A stretch of 64,000 bases of DNA, from positions 311,720-375,719 of the forward strand of contig NZ_FQZS01000003.1 in assembly GCF_900142105.1 (NCBI RefSeq), given 5' to 3'. Each line of letters starts with the position of its first letter. Position 1 is the first letter of the stretch. Origin of the DNA: Lutispora thermophila DSM 19022. GTDB lineage: Bacteria; Bacillota; Clostridia; Lutisporales; Lutisporaceae. Shown in pieces: positions 8,954 to 17,242 of this stretch. The notes beneath the pieces were generated by a model that was given only the letters and a program-made list of their open reading frames with translations, ran no database searches and was not told the origin of the DNA. The position numbers were made by a program, and so were the translations under genes.

Positions 8954-9403
8954 ATGGCCGAGCTTCAATTTGTAGTATTTAAATTGGGAAATGAGGAGTA
9001 TGGTGTCAACATTATGCAAGTCAAAGAAATTGTGCCATATAAGGAACCTGTGAAAGTCCCTAATGTCCCTAACTTTATTGAGGGCATAATAAACCTGAGA
9101 AGCCAGATCATACCTATAGTGAATCTCAGAAAAAGATTCAATATAACTGAAGAATCATTAAGTGATGAAACCAGAATAATAGTTATGAACATTGACTCTA
9201 AACAGGTAGGCTTCATAGTAGATGATGCTTCAGAAGTGCGAACCATAAATGAAGAAGATATTGAAAATCCGCCTGAGATCATTGCAGGAATTGATAGAAA
9301 GTATATAACAGGAATTGGTAAAATTGGCGAGAGGATATTAATTCTGCTTGATCTGGACAAGCTATTTAGTGATAAGGAAAAAGAGTCCTTAGAAGCAATG
9401 TAA
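8954..9403 (+). CDS. cheW: CheW-type chemotaxis coupling protein
   Basis: 149 residues, one CheW domain. Conserved elements are FKLGNEEYGVNIMQVKEIV, the NVPNFIEGIINLRSQIIPIVNLRKRF core and ILILLDLDKLF at the end. CheW couples chemoreceptors to the CheA kinase. ATG at 8954 follows GGAGGAG by 7 nt. No cheA, receptor or other che gene is in the window, so it is either a distal member of the chemotaxis set or serves another receptor. A perfect terminator follows. Confidence 0.92.
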   Translation: MAELQFVVFKLGNEEYGVNIMQVKEIVPYKEPVKVPNVPNFIEGIINLRSQIIPIVNLRKRFNITEESLSDETRIIVMNIDSKQVGFIVDDASEVRTINEEDIENPPEIIAGIDRKYITGIGKIGERILILLDLDKLFSDKEKESLEAM

Positions 9404-9422
9404 AGTCTTATAATTTGACTTG

Positions 9423-9456
9423 AAGTAATGCGGCTTTTGCCGCATTACTTTGTTTA
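9423..9456 (+). terminator. Intrinsic terminator after cheW
   Basis: A perfect 12-bp stem (9423-9434 with 9439-9450, core AATGCGGC/GCCGCATT) with a TTTT loop, followed by a T-rich tail. Confidence 0.88.
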
Positions 9457-9584
9457 GTAGCGATAAAATAAGCAATTGATAAAATTATGTAGACAAAATC
9501 TATTTGACGGGATTCAAGAATTGCCAAAATTTACAAGACAGTCATTGTATAATTATCTCATCAAGTTTTCAACGAGGTGAGATA

Positions 9585-10028
9585 GTGAAAAAAGGTGTGT
9601 ATTATTCATTTATTTTTGTAATGCTGTTCAGTTTTTTTGCATTTGGTGACTCTAAAGATATAGGCACTATAAGTGAGGAACTTTTAATGAAAAGAGCCGA
9701 AGCCTGGAATAATATTTTAAGTGAGGATTATAGCTATAGTGATTTTTACAATGAAATAAGCTCTGTTGCTACAGCGGAGCTTTTAGTAGAAGATTTGGAG
9801 ACTTTTTCATACTTAAAAGAAAATCCCACTGGAATGGAAAGGGTAAAATCTCTTGAACTTCTTCCCGAGAAGATAGAAAAGCAAAAAAATAAAGCAATAG
9901 TCAAAGGGAAAATAATATGGAACATGGAAGGTTATGAGGGAACTGAGGTAGTAGAGAGCCACTATCAGATAGCATTGGAAAAATATAATAGAAATTGGTA
10001 TATTGCAGAATTGGAACCTATTGAATAA
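9585..10028 (+). CDS. Secreted or membrane-anchored protein of unknown function
   Basis: A 147-residue protein starting at GTG (9585), 6 nt after GAGGTGA. The first ~22 residues (two Lys, then a long hydrophobic run ending FFAFGDS) look like a signal peptide or N-terminal anchor. The remainder is a small alpha/beta domain with EELLMKRAEAWNNIL, SVATAELLVEDL and a final NRNWYIAELEPIE. This resembles the NTF2-like layout of small extracytoplasmic proteins, though that is only an impression from pattern. An in-frame start at 9504 lacks a ribosome site. A terminator follows directly. Confidence 0.7.
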   Translation: MKKGVYYSFIFVMLFSFFAFGDSKDIGTISEELLMKRAEAWNNILSEDYSYSDFYNEISSVATAELLVEDLETFSYLKENPTGMERVKSLELLPEKIEKQKNKAIVKGKIIWNMEGYEGTEVVESHYQIALEKYNRNWYIAELEPIE

Positions 10029-10050
10029 GCGGCAAAAGCTGCTTTTATTT
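10027..10050 (+). terminator. Intrinsic terminator
   Basis: Short stem AAGCGGC / GCTGCTT with an AAAA loop (10027-10044), followed by TTTTATTTTG. Confidence 0.7.
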
Positions 10051-10134
10051 TGTATAAAAAAGCGCAATATTCTATATAACATGACATTTTTAGTGCATAA
10101 GTATTAACTTAATGGGAATAAATTACTGTTAAGG

Positions 10135-10184
10135 TTACAATTTGTTACAATGTACTTACAACAAATGAAAAAAAATAGTATAAT
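10135..10184 (+). promoter_or_regulatory. degS-degU promoter with three phased TTACAA repeats
   Basis: TTACAA at 10156-10161 and TATAAT at 10179-10184 are separated by exactly 17 bp and form a good sigma-A promoter. Two more TTACAA hexamers lie at 10135-10140 and 10145-10150. The three copies are therefore spaced 10 and 11 bp apart, on one DNA face, with the last one overlapping the -35. This is how tandem response-regulator sites look. Confidence 0.7.
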
Positions 10185-10269
10185 ATAGTATGTTATAGCG
10201 AAATATCATTATTTAATGATATTTTTGAAATACTGTATATGCAGCAGAAGCTCTATAAAGGGGATGATA

Positions 10270-11421
10270 GTGATAGATAAGCTAACGGAAATAATACAGC
10301 AAACCTTAAAGGCTATAGAAAACAGTCAGAAGCAGATTTTTGAAATAGTCGAAGAATCAAGAAGCCAGTACAAGATGATAGAGGAAGAGCTGCAAAGGAT
10401 AAAGAAAAGAACGGAGGAAATAATTCTTCAAGTTGATAAGCTTACAAAACTTGAAAAGGATATACGATACAAGCTCATGATAGTCAACAAGAATTTTAGG
10501 GAATTTAGTGAAGAGGATATTAAGCAAGTATATGAAAGGGCTAAAGAACTGCAGCTTCAGTTGATGATGAAGAAGAATGAGGAACAGGTTCTGATAGAAC
10601 GCCGAACAGAAATGGAGTTAAGATTAAGAGCTGCAAGAGAGAGCCTCAGAAAAGCAGAAAAATTAATGTCGCAGATGAGTATTGTTTTGGGTTATTTGAG
10701 CGGAGACTTAAAAAACATCTACGGACAACTTGAAGATATTAAGGAGAAGCAATATCTTGGCATAAGAGTAATTCAAGCTCAAGAGGAAGAAAGACTTAGA
10801 CTATCAAGGGAGATACACGACGGCCCTGCACAGGTATTAGCAAATTTGGTGTTGAAAACAGAGTTGTGCGAAAAGCTCATTGATATAGATGCAAATAAAG
10901 CCAAGGAAGAACTAAAAGTACTTAGAGATGTTATGCGCGGCAGTCTGAAGGATGTAAGAAAGATAATATACGATTTAAGGCCTATGTCTTTGGACGATTT
11001 AGGTCTGATTCCTACAGTAGAAAGACTTATAACTCAACATAACGAAATGTCCCAGATTTTTGTAGAGTTTAAAGTTTTTGGTGAAAGAATAAAGCTATTA
11101 CCAGTTATTGAAGTTGCAGTTTTTAGAGTAATTCAGGAAGCCCTAAATAATATCAGAAAGCATTCTAAAGCAACTAGGGCTTTAGTTAAAATTGAAATTA
11201 CAAAAAGCACTATAAATGTTGTAATAAGTGATAATGGTATAGGTTTCAACAGAGAATACGTAAAAAAAGCTGATGAAAGTGGCGGATATGGGCTTATGAG
11301 TATGGAAGAAAGGATTACTCTTTTAAATGGAAAGATAGATATAAGTTCTTCACCAGGTAAAGGGACAAAAATATTGGTAAGTATACCAATTGATATATAT
11401 GGGGAGGTACAACATGAATAA
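10270..11421 (+). CDS. degS: DegS-type cytoplasmic sensor histidine kinase
   Basis: A 383-residue soluble kinase, close to the B. subtilis DegS length. A long coiled-coil sensor domain (about residues 1-165, no membrane segment) precedes the HisKA_3 dimerisation helix. That helix has RLSREIHDGPAQVLANL, with the phospho-accepting His near residue 183. The HATPase part has LNNIRKHSKAT, VISDNGIGFN and GGYGLMSMEERI. DegS phosphorylates DegU and in Bacillus controls exoenzymes, competence and motility. GTG at 10270 is spaced correctly from AAAGGGG; ATG at 10264 lies too close. It overlaps degU by 8 nt, implying coupled translation. Confidence 0.93.
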   Translation: MIDKLTEIIQQTLKAIENSQKQIFEIVEESRSQYKMIEEELQRIKKRTEEIILQVDKLTKLEKDIRYKLMIVNKNFREFSEEDIKQVYERAKELQLQLMMKKNEEQVLIERRTEMELRLRAARESLRKAEKLMSQMSIVLGYLSGDLKNIYGQLEDIKEKQYLGIRVIQAQEEERLRLSREIHDGPAQVLANLVLKTELCEKLIDIDANKAKEELKVLRDVMRGSLKDVRKIIYDLRPMSLDDLGLIPTVERLITQHNEMSQIFVEFKVFGERIKLLPVIEVAVFRVIQEALNNIRKHSKATRALVKIEITKSTINVVISDNGIGFNREYVKKADESGGYGLMSMEERITLLNGKIDISSSPGKGTKILVSIPIDIYGEVQHE

Positions 11422-12058
11422 AATTAAAATACTAATTGCTGATGATCATTCTCTTGTTAGAGAAGGAATCAAACAGCTACTTGAGTTGGAAGAGGACTTT
11501 GAAGTGGTAGGACAAGCTGCCAATGGCTTGGAAACATTGGAAAAGATTAAGGAGTTTCAACCGGATGTTTTACTTTTGGATATAAACATGCCTGTAATGG
11601 GAGGCATACCTACTTTAAGAAAAATAAAAGAGCAAAATATTGAAGTTAAGACTGTAATATTGACTATACATGAAGGAAGAGAATATCTGATGGAAACTTT
11701 GGAACTGGGAGCCTTGGGATATGTCCTTAAGGATTCGGATTCAGCATCTTTATCCAAAGCCATAAGAGATGCCTATAAAGGCATATCTTACATACAGCCG
11801 AAGCTTGCGGCAGAGCTTGTACGAGAATTCAACAGTTCAAAGACATATAAAACCAACAATGAAAATGAGTTGACAAAAAGGGAATATGAGGTTTTATCGC
11901 TTATAGCAGATGGTATGAATAACAAAGACATAGCTGATAAGCTTTTCATAAGTGAAAAGACAGTAAAAAATCATGTATCAAGCATATTTAGGAAAATAAA
12001 TGTGAATGATAGGACTAAAGCTGCCATATATGCATACAAGAATAATATAAAATGGTGA
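11414..12058 (+). CDS. degU: DegU-type response regulator (NarL family)
   Basis: 214 residues. The receiver domain has IADDHSLVREG, the phospho-acceptor Asp near residue 56 in LLLDINMPVMGG, and GALGYVLKDSD. A LuxR-type helix-turn-helix follows: LTKREYEVLSLIADG and KDIADKLFISEKTVKNHVS. It is the DNA-binding partner of the upstream DegS. The start at 11414 follows GGGGAGG and lies inside the 3' end of degS. The repeated hexamers in the operon promoter are candidates for autoregulation. Confidence 0.94.
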   Translation: MNKIKILIADDHSLVREGIKQLLELEEDFEVVGQAANGLETLEKIKEFQPDVLLLDINMPVMGGIPTLRKIKEQNIEVKTVILTIHEGREYLMETLELGALGYVLKDSDSASLSKAIRDAYKGISYIQPKLAAELVREFNSSKTYKTNNENELTKREYEVLSLIADGMNNKDIADKLFISEKTVKNHVSSIFRKINVNDRTKAAIYAYKNNIKW

Positions 12059-12107
12059 TGGAAAGACTTTGTAACGGAATTGTAATAATTAACATTTGAA
12101 AAATATA

Positions 12108-12136
12108 TTGCCATAGAATATTTTACATGGTATAGT
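12108..12136 (+). promoter_or_regulatory. Promoter of the leader-ORF transcript
   Basis: TTGCCA (12108-12113) and TATAGT (12131-12136) are separated by 17 bp. Transcription would start near 12143, about 45 nt before the short ORF at 12188. Confidence 0.6.
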
Positions 12137-12187
12137 AATTATGTGTTGCAAATGACAAAACTACTATTTAAGAAGGAGGTAGGAAAA

Positions 12188-12268
12188 ATGAACATGACAA
12201 GATTAATCACTGTAAATGCTCAATACAATTTCATATTCCTGCCTGCGATTATTTTAGATCCGCTATAG
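12188..12268 (+). CDS. Short leader ORF (26 codons)
   Basis: An ATG follows a textbook AAGGAGG site and opens a 26-codon ORF (MNMTRLITVN at the start, FLPAIILDPL at the end). It has its own promoter about 50 nt upstream. The codons for Pro-Ala-Ile (12242-12250, cctgcgatt) are complementary to the left arm (12318-12327) of a hairpin ~70 nt downstream. So translation to the end of the ORF would change which hairpin forms. I read it as a regulatory leader peptide; a bioactive small peptide is the alternative. Confidence 0.55.
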   Translation: MNMTRLITVNAQYNFIFLPAIILDPL

Positions 12269-12317
12269 AATATGTTGTAATTATGTTAGTTATTTATTAT
12301 CATATTATTATGGATTT

Positions 12318-12404
12318 AAGTCGCAGGCTAAACAGTCTGTGACTTTAATTATTATTAAATATGTTTGCATGCAATTAAGGTCATGGATATCCATGGCCTT
12401 TTTG
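12318..12404 (+). promoter_or_regulatory. Attenuator hairpins between leader ORF and small gene
   Basis: The first hairpin pairs 12318-12326 with 12337-12345 (one G-T). Its left arm can alternatively pair with 12242-12250 inside the leader ORF. The second is a 10-bp stem, 12377-12386 with 12391-12400, loop ATAT, followed by TTT: an intrinsic terminator. This terminator stem is enclosed by a further imperfect outer stem (12364-12413). Downstream lie a 13-codon ORF (12433-12474) and the small gene at 12519. Confidence 0.55.
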
Positions 12405-12518
12405 CGTGCAAAAATGAGAGGGGATGACATTAATGATTAAGATGGCATTTAAGAGGGAGAACATGAAATGCTAATAGTTAAAAGACAGAGAATTATTGAG
12501 AAAGAAAGGGGTTATATT

Positions 12519-12710
12519 ATGAACTTTGCAAACGAATTGTATGTTACTCTTTCCAGAAGAAATGATGGCAAAGAGATTAGAAATTCATCAGTTTCAATAG
12601 AAAGAGATAATTGGGTATCTATATATGAAAATATTGAGAAAATCATAAATGGCAAAAAAACAGCCAGTTTGGATTTAGATATCCAAATTTTATTAAGATC
12701 ACTTGTCTAA
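12519..12710 (+). CDS. Small protein of unknown function
   Basis: 63 residues, soluble and mixed charge (NFANELYVTLSRRNDGKEI; ends LDLDIQILLRSLV). ATG at 12519 follows AAAGGGG by about 8 nt. An in-frame ATG at 12468 overlaps the stop of a 13-codon ORF (ATGCTAA), so translational coupling is an alternative start. It is expressed behind the leader/attenuator described at 12188-12404, and a terminator follows. No motif is recognised. Its location just after degSU suggests, but does not prove, a link to that system. Confidence 0.6.
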   Translation: MNFANELYVTLSRRNDGKEIRNSSVSIERDNWVSIYENIEKIINGKKTASLDLDIQILLRSLV

Positions 12711-12720
12711 AGGAAGTAAA

Positions 12721-12752
12721 ATACAGCGGTAGCAATATCGCTGTATTTTTAA
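12721..12752 (+). terminator. Intrinsic terminator
   Basis: Stem TACAGCG / CGCTGTA (12721-12746) with a ~10-nt loop, followed by TTTTTAAATTT. Confidence 0.75.
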
Positions 12753-12876
12753 ATTTATAAAGTAAACTAATTTTACAATTTAACCATATATTGATTAAAT
12801 ATAATGTATAAAGGCTATGTTATTTATACTCAATATGGTAAACTAATATAAGAATTTGCAAAATGAGGTGCATTGC

Positions 12877-14040
12877 ATGAATAAACAAAAACTTGCAGCT
12901 CTTCTGGCAAAGAATGAATCAACAAAACTGGATTTTAAAGAAAGCTTGTCCTTGAAAACTGACTGGGAGAAGAAAGAACTAGCAAAAGATGTGACTGCCA
13001 TTGCAAATTCAAAGGGCGGAAGAGGGTACATTATTTTCGGTGTTCAAGATAAAACAAAGAAGATCATTGGCATAAATGTACCGGAATATCAGGAGGAACA
13101 AATCCAGCAGATAGTAAGCCAAAGATGTGATCCACCCGTAACAGTAAAATTTGATTTAGTAAACTATGATGATAAGACAGTTGGAGTACTTACTATTTAT
13201 AAAAGCAATCAAAAGCCTCATCAAATACTGCACAATGGTTCATTCTATCTGAGAAGAGGATCAACTACTGACATAGCTCGGAGAGAAGAAATAGCCGGTA
13301 TGCTTCAGGATTCAGGACTTTTGCAATATGAGACCATAGCCTTGAACAATGTAAGTATAGATCAGCTTGATAGGGATATTATTATAAAGTATCTTGAAAA
13401 ATCCGGCTTAAAAATCGAATATGATAGATTTGAAAACCTATATCCTCTTTTGGAAGGATTAGGTATAATATCAGGAGAAGAAGATGGGGAGTCATATCAT
13501 CCAACTATAGGCGGACTTCTTGTGTTTGGCAATAGACCTCAACAGTTTCTCCCTCATACAGGAATAAAGGTTGTAGATGGAAAGAACAATACAGGTCAGT
13601 ATTTCTATGGTGATATTACTTCCATGCTGGATAAGGTAGAGGATTATTTGGCAAATCTCATTAAGAAACAGGATTACCCTATGGCAGCAATAGCAGAAGC
13701 TATTGCCAATTCTGTAGTTCATAGAGACTATTTCAGCTATGGTAGAGAGACAGTGGTATATATTTCAAAAAATCATATAGAAATCAGTAACCCGGGAGCT
13801 CTTTATAATAAAAGTGATATACATTCATTATTAAAGGAGAACAACCCATATAGAAGGAATAGTTGGCTTTATCATAGGCTGCTTGTTTTAGACGAGAAGA
13901 ACAGATTTTTGAAGACAGGATCAGGACTGAGGCGTATCAAGGATTCATTTGTGGACTACGGCAAGGTAAGATTTATAAATAATGAGAAAAGAAACATGTT
14001 TAAGGTAATATTGCCAGGCGGGTTTAGTATTTTATACTAA
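12877..14040 (+). CDS. AlbA_2/Schlafen-type putative transcriptional regulator with GHKL-like C-terminal domain
   Basis: A 387-residue protein. Residues 1-140 form an AlbA_2 (Slfn) domain: ESTKLDFKESLSLKTDW, then AIANSKGGRGYIIFGVQD and FYLRRGSTTDIARREEI. The C-terminal half has YPMAAIAEAIANSVVHRDYF and HIEISNPGALY. This is the HATPase_c_4-like arrangement typical of this family. Such proteins are usually annotated as ATP-binding transcriptional regulators; direct biochemistry is limited. ATG at 12877 lies ~6 nt after GAGGTG. The next gene starts 28 nt after its stop, so the two probably form an operon. Confidence 0.85.
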   Translation: MNKQKLAALLAKNESTKLDFKESLSLKTDWEKKELAKDVTAIANSKGGRGYIIFGVQDKTKKIIGINVPEYQEEQIQQIVSQRCDPPVTVKFDLVNYDDKTVGVLTIYKSNQKPHQILHNGSFYLRRGSTTDIARREEIAGMLQDSGLLQYETIALNNVSIDQLDRDIIIKYLEKSGLKIEYDRFENLYPLLEGLGIISGEEDGESYHPTIGGLLVFGNRPQQFLPHTGIKVVDGKNNTGQYFYGDITSMLDKVEDYLANLIKKQDYPMAAIAEAIANSVVHRDYFSYGRETVVYISKNHIEISNPGALYNKSDIHSLLKENNPYRRNSWLYHRLLVLDEKNRFLKTGSGLRRIKDSFVDYGKVRFINNEKRNMFKVILPGGFSILY

Positions 14041-14068
14041 TAGACCTGAGGCATTTAGGTGGTGTATT

Positions 14069-15772
14069 ATGAAGAACAAAAAAGTAGTATCTTTTGAAAG
14101 AGGAGCAGATTTTTATTTTGGTTTGAGCTTCAAGCATATTCAAAATGGTAGGCTTAAAACTGCTTTAAGATATATAGAAAAAGCAGTAAAAATAAAACCT
14201 GATGATAGCTATATGCAATACAATTATGCAGGAATCTTAGCAGAATTAGGACATATAGAGCAATCTACCAGCGTTCTTTTGAACATAGTCAATAATCTGG
14301 ATCCCAGCTATGATGAATGTTATTTCGGATTAGGTTGCAATTATCTTCAAATGCAAAAGATAAAAAAAGCTTTGGAATGCTTTGAGAAATACTTAAAATT
14401 GGCCCCCTATGGAGATTATGCAGAAGAAGCGGAACACTTGATGGAAATGCTTTATTTGATAATAGAAGCCAATAATAATCTGGATGACGACGAACTGGAA
14501 CGCATATACAAGATAGAAGAAGAAGCAATAAAATACATGGAGAGAAGAGAATACGAGAAGGCCATGAAAAACCTTGAGGAAGTAGTCTCTAAGCTTCCAA
14601 ATGCCATTCCAGCTAAGAATAATTTGTCTCTGACCCACTATTATTTGGGTAATATAAGCACTGCTATAACTATAGCCAAAGAAGTTTTGGATTATGAAAA
14701 GGAAAACATACATGCCAATTGCAATCTTGCTATATTTTACAGCAAGATTGGGATCAGCAATATGGCGGAGAGACATATAAGAATAATCAAGAAGCTCTAT
14801 CCGGAAAATGAAGACTATGCCTATAAAATCGCTGATACTTTAGGATGCTTAAATAGACATAAGGAAGCTTATGACGCATATAAAAGGCTTATCAGAATGG
14901 ATGATAAAAATCCTCAATATATACATCTCATGGCAATTGCAGCTTTTAACTGTAAAAAATACAATGAGGCATTGAACTTATGGGAAAAGCTGAAAAAGTA
15001 TGATGAGGAAGGATATTTGGGAGAATATTATTATAACATAGCTGATGAAACCAAAGAAGGTATTAGAGAATTCAGGTATTTGCCGTACATTTGCCAACTT
15101 CCTAAGGAGGAAGTAGGAAGAAGAATAGACATAGTATATGAATTCTTAACTTTGGATAGAGATGAAATAAGAGAACTCTTAAACAATGATAAAAGCATTA
15201 AGAATGTAATTTACTTTGTTATAAGTTTTGATAAATATGTTCTTAGAAGGATGCTTTTTGAAAAGATAAAACAGGAAAAAATCATTGAGCTTGAGGATGT
15301 AATTAGAAAATATATATTAAGGCCTGATGTGGATAAAAATATAAAGATTGAGTCTGTGTTTTTATTAAACAAGATTGGAGCCAAGGAGCCTTATCATGTG
15401 CTGATAGATGGAGATGTAAAAGCCATAACCATTGAATCTGATACTCTTCTTAGGGATGAATGGAAGAAAGAATGGGAAGATGTAAAAGATACAACTCTGA
15501 AAATGATGAAAAACTGCTATAAAACTCCATATAAAAAGATTGTAGAAGATATTTGGTACGATTTTATTAGATCATCCTATCCCTATGTTCCAAAAATAGG
15601 TAAAATAGAGATATGGGCAGCAGCATTGGAGTTTGCCTATTGCAAATTTACATGCAAGGAAGTGACCCAGCAACAGTTGGCTGATAAATACAATGTATCT
15701 AAAAGTTCAATAAGTGAGAAGTCAAGGATTATATTTAGTTATATAGGAAATAAGTTTGGGGAAAGAGAATAA
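14069..15772 (+). CDS. TPR-repeat protein with C-terminal helix-turn-helix
   Basis: 567 residues. The first ~320 are tandem tetratricopeptide repeats; hallmark segments are LKTALRYIEKAVKIKPDD and IKKALECFEKYLKLAPYG. A middle helical region of unknown type follows. Near the C terminus TQQQLADKYNVSKSSISEKS has the spacing of a helix-turn-helix, so the protein may bind DNA or organise a complex on it. The start follows AGGTGG. It probably shares a transcript with the AlbA_2 protein, and its stop abuts the convergent flavin reductase gene. Exact function unknown. Confidence 0.8.
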   Translation: MKNKKVVSFERGADFYFGLSFKHIQNGRLKTALRYIEKAVKIKPDDSYMQYNYAGILAELGHIEQSTSVLLNIVNNLDPSYDECYFGLGCNYLQMQKIKKALECFEKYLKLAPYGDYAEEAEHLMEMLYLIIEANNNLDDDELERIYKIEEEAIKYMERREYEKAMKNLEEVVSKLPNAIPAKNNLSLTHYYLGNISTAITIAKEVLDYEKENIHANCNLAIFYSKIGISNMAERHIRIIKKLYPENEDYAYKIADTLGCLNRHKEAYDAYKRLIRMDDKNPQYIHLMAIAAFNCKKYNEALNLWEKLKKYDEEGYLGEYYYNIADETKEGIREFRYLPYICQLPKEEVGRRIDIVYEFLTLDRDEIRELLNNDKSIKNVIYFVISFDKYVLRRMLFEKIKQEKIIELEDVIRKYILRPDVDKNIKIESVFLLNKIGAKEPYHVLIDGDVKAITIESDTLLRDEWKKEWEDVKDTTLKMMKNCYKTPYKKIVEDIWYDFIRSSYPYVPKIGKIEIWAAALEFAYCKFTCKEVTQQQLADKYNVSKSSISEKSRIIFSYIGNKFGERE

Positions 15773-15790
15773 TCAATCTCTTTCCCTTTT
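15759..15790. terminator. Bidirectional terminator overlapping two convergent gene ends
   Basis: A perfect 10-bp stem, GGGAAAGAGA (15759-15768) with TCTCTTTCCC (15777-15786), is followed by TTTT on the plus strand. Both convergent stop codons lie in its loop: the left arm codes for the end of the TPR protein and the right arm for the end of the flavin reductase. Confidence 0.75.
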
Positions 15791-16360
15791 GATTTTCGCC
15801 TTTTTTCTTATTGAATAACCGAAGAAACCTAAAGCTTCATCCAAGGACCAGTATTCTCCATGGTTATAACATATTAAGTCTGCCTTTGAAAGATGGAGTT
15901 TTTGCTTTTCGTCCATCAATTTTTCTTCAACTGAAACACCGACAATTTCTCCTATAAACATATCATGGGAACCTAAAGATATTATGTCTCTTACTTTGCA
16001 TTCCAGGTTTACCGGAGCTTCTCCAATTGATGGAGCATTAACATAATTTGATTTCTCAGGAGTTAAATTGAGATACTGAAACTTATTCACATCTCTGCCT
16101 GATTTGACTCCGCAGAAATCCAGAGCTTTGCATAATTTTTTATTTGGCAGATTTATTACGAATTCTTTGGTATTTTTTATCATTTCATAGGAATATCTTT
16201 CAGGTCTTACAGAGATATAGAGCATAGGTGGGTCTGAACATATTATTCCTGTCCAGGCAATGGTAATTATGTTGTAGTTGCCTTCACCATCTGAGCAGGA
16301 TACCATCACCGCAGGTACCGGATATAGCATAGTGCCGGGCTTGAATTGAATTTTAGACAT
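15773..16360 (-). CDS. Flavin reductase family protein (FMN-binding split barrel)
   Basis: 195 residues with the flavin reductase-like fold: PVPAVMVSCSDGEGNYNIITIAWTG-type N terminus, then PPMLYISVRPERYSYEMI, then KEFVINLPN and SGRDVNKF. These segments bind FMN. Members act as NAD(P)H:FMN reductases or as flavoproteins of unknown partner. The Lys/Arg-rich C terminus (KKAKIKRERD) overlaps the shared terminator. The gene faces the TPR gene tail to tail, with no spacing between the stops. Confidence 0.87.
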   Translation of the reverse strand: MSKIQFKPGTMLYPVPAVMVSCSDGEGNYNIITIAWTGIICSDPPMLYISVRPERYSYEMIKNTKEFVINLPNKKLCKALDFCGVKSGRDVNKFQYLNLTPEKSNYVNAPSIGEAPVNLECKVRDIISLGSHDMFIGEIVGVSVEEKLMDEKQKLHLSKADLICYNHGEYWSLDEALGFFGYSIRKKAKIKRERD

Positions 16361-16592
16361 TTCTGCACATCCTTTCTACTAGAATAAGCTGAAAAACATA
16401 GCTGTCATATCATGTATCACCATGGCATGTTGTTGTTATTCAATAATAAGGCATTGATCAAAAAAATTCAACCTGAGTGTGCATGAATTTTATTTCAAAA
16501 TTATTTAGCCATGCAGTAACAAAAAAAAGACATGTACATAGTATGGAAGTGGGAAGAGAGAGAACAACCCTTTGGGTGGAAGGAGGTCAATG

Positions 16593-16730
16593 ATGAAAGA
16601 TATATCCTTGCTACTATTGGCGCTGGTTATCTTAATAGCTAGTGGAGCCAAAAATAGCGATTTACTATTTATAATAGTCCTTGCCATCCTAGGCCTTGGT
16701 GCAGGGGATAAACTCAGCTTCCTTCTATAA
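16593..16730 (+). CDS. Tiny hydrophobic membrane protein (first of the array)
   Basis: A 45-residue ORF behind AAGGAGG (ATG at 16593; another ATG at 16590 is too close). It consists of two hydrophobic runs (SLLLLALVILIASG and DLLFIIVLAILGLG) separated by AKNS. This is the same two-run layout seen in the neighbouring genes at 16759, 17053 and 17309, so it belongs to the same set although it lacks the Gly/Cys-rich N terminus. It is preceded by ~230 bp without coding, where the promoter should be. Function unknown; small proteins of this style are common in spore formers. Confidence 0.7.
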   Translation: MKDISLLLLALVILIASGAKNSDLLFIIVLAILGLGAGDKLSFLL

Positions 16731-16758
16731 CAATCAAATAGCGGAAGGAGGTGCAATT

Positions 16759-17007
16759 ATGGGTTACGGTAATGTAGCAGGTATAGGAAGTGGCGGATGC
16801 GGCTGTGGCTGTGGCTCTGGCCCTGTATTAGGAGTAGAAGACAAAAAGTGCTGTCCGGGAAGTAATTCCTTTTTACTTTTATTGCTCCTCTTCATATTGT
16901 TAGCATCATGTGTAACTAAAGGAAGAGAAAATAACTTCTTCTTTATCATCATCCTGGCAGTTATAGCATTTGGAGGCTTTGGAAGAACCTTTGGATTTGC
17001 TGTATAG
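16759..17007 (+). CDS. Small Gly/Cys-rich hydrophobic protein (array paralogue A)
   Basis: 82 residues, ATG at 16759 behind GGAAGGAGG. The N terminus is Gly/Cys-rich (GSGGCGCGCGSGP) with a further CC pair. The C-terminal half is a two-run hydrophobic block, FLLLLLLFILLASC then GRENNFFFIIILAVIAFGG, ending GRTFGFAV. The block is nearly identical in the next two genes. The pattern recalls small sporulation-related proteins such as the YjcZ group, but that is a resemblance, not an identification. Cys content could allow disulfide crosslinking. Confidence 0.75.
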   Translation: MGYGNVAGIGSGGCGCGCGSGPVLGVEDKKCCPGSNSFLLLLLLFILLASCVTKGRENNFFFIIILAVIAFGGFGRTFGFAV

Positions 17008-17052
17008 CATGATAGCAAGATTATAAGCTTCTATTCGGAAGGAGGTGCTCTT

Positions 17053-17235
17053 ATGTCAGGAAATTTCAATAATGTATTAGGTGCATTTGATGAAAATTCC
17101 TTTTTACTCTTACTGTTACTCTTCATATTGCTAGCATCCTGTGTAACATGGGGAAGAGAAAGCAATTTCTTCTTCATCATCATCTTAGCTGTAATAGCAT
17201 TTGGAGGTTTTGGTAGAACTTTCTTTGGCGCATAG
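17053..17235 (+). CDS. Small hydrophobic protein (array paralogue B)
   Basis: 60 residues behind GGAAGGAGG. It is almost only the shared hydrophobic block (FLLLLLLFILLASC, then GRESNFFFIIILAVIAFGG and GRTFFGA), with a short N terminus lacking the Gly/Cys repeats of its neighbours. DNA identity to the neighbouring copies in the block is high, so the array arose by tandem duplication. A hairpin follows before the next copy. Confidence 0.75.
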   Translation: MSGNFNNVLGAFDENSFLLLLLLFILLASCVTWGRESNFFFIIILAVIAFGGFGRTFFGA

Positions 17236-17242
17236 TTAATAG

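Noticed and set aside
9504-9584. N-terminal extension of the secreted protein at 9585
   Set aside because: The upstream in-frame start has no ribosome site and would hide the signal peptide; GTG at 9585 has GAGGTGA in place.
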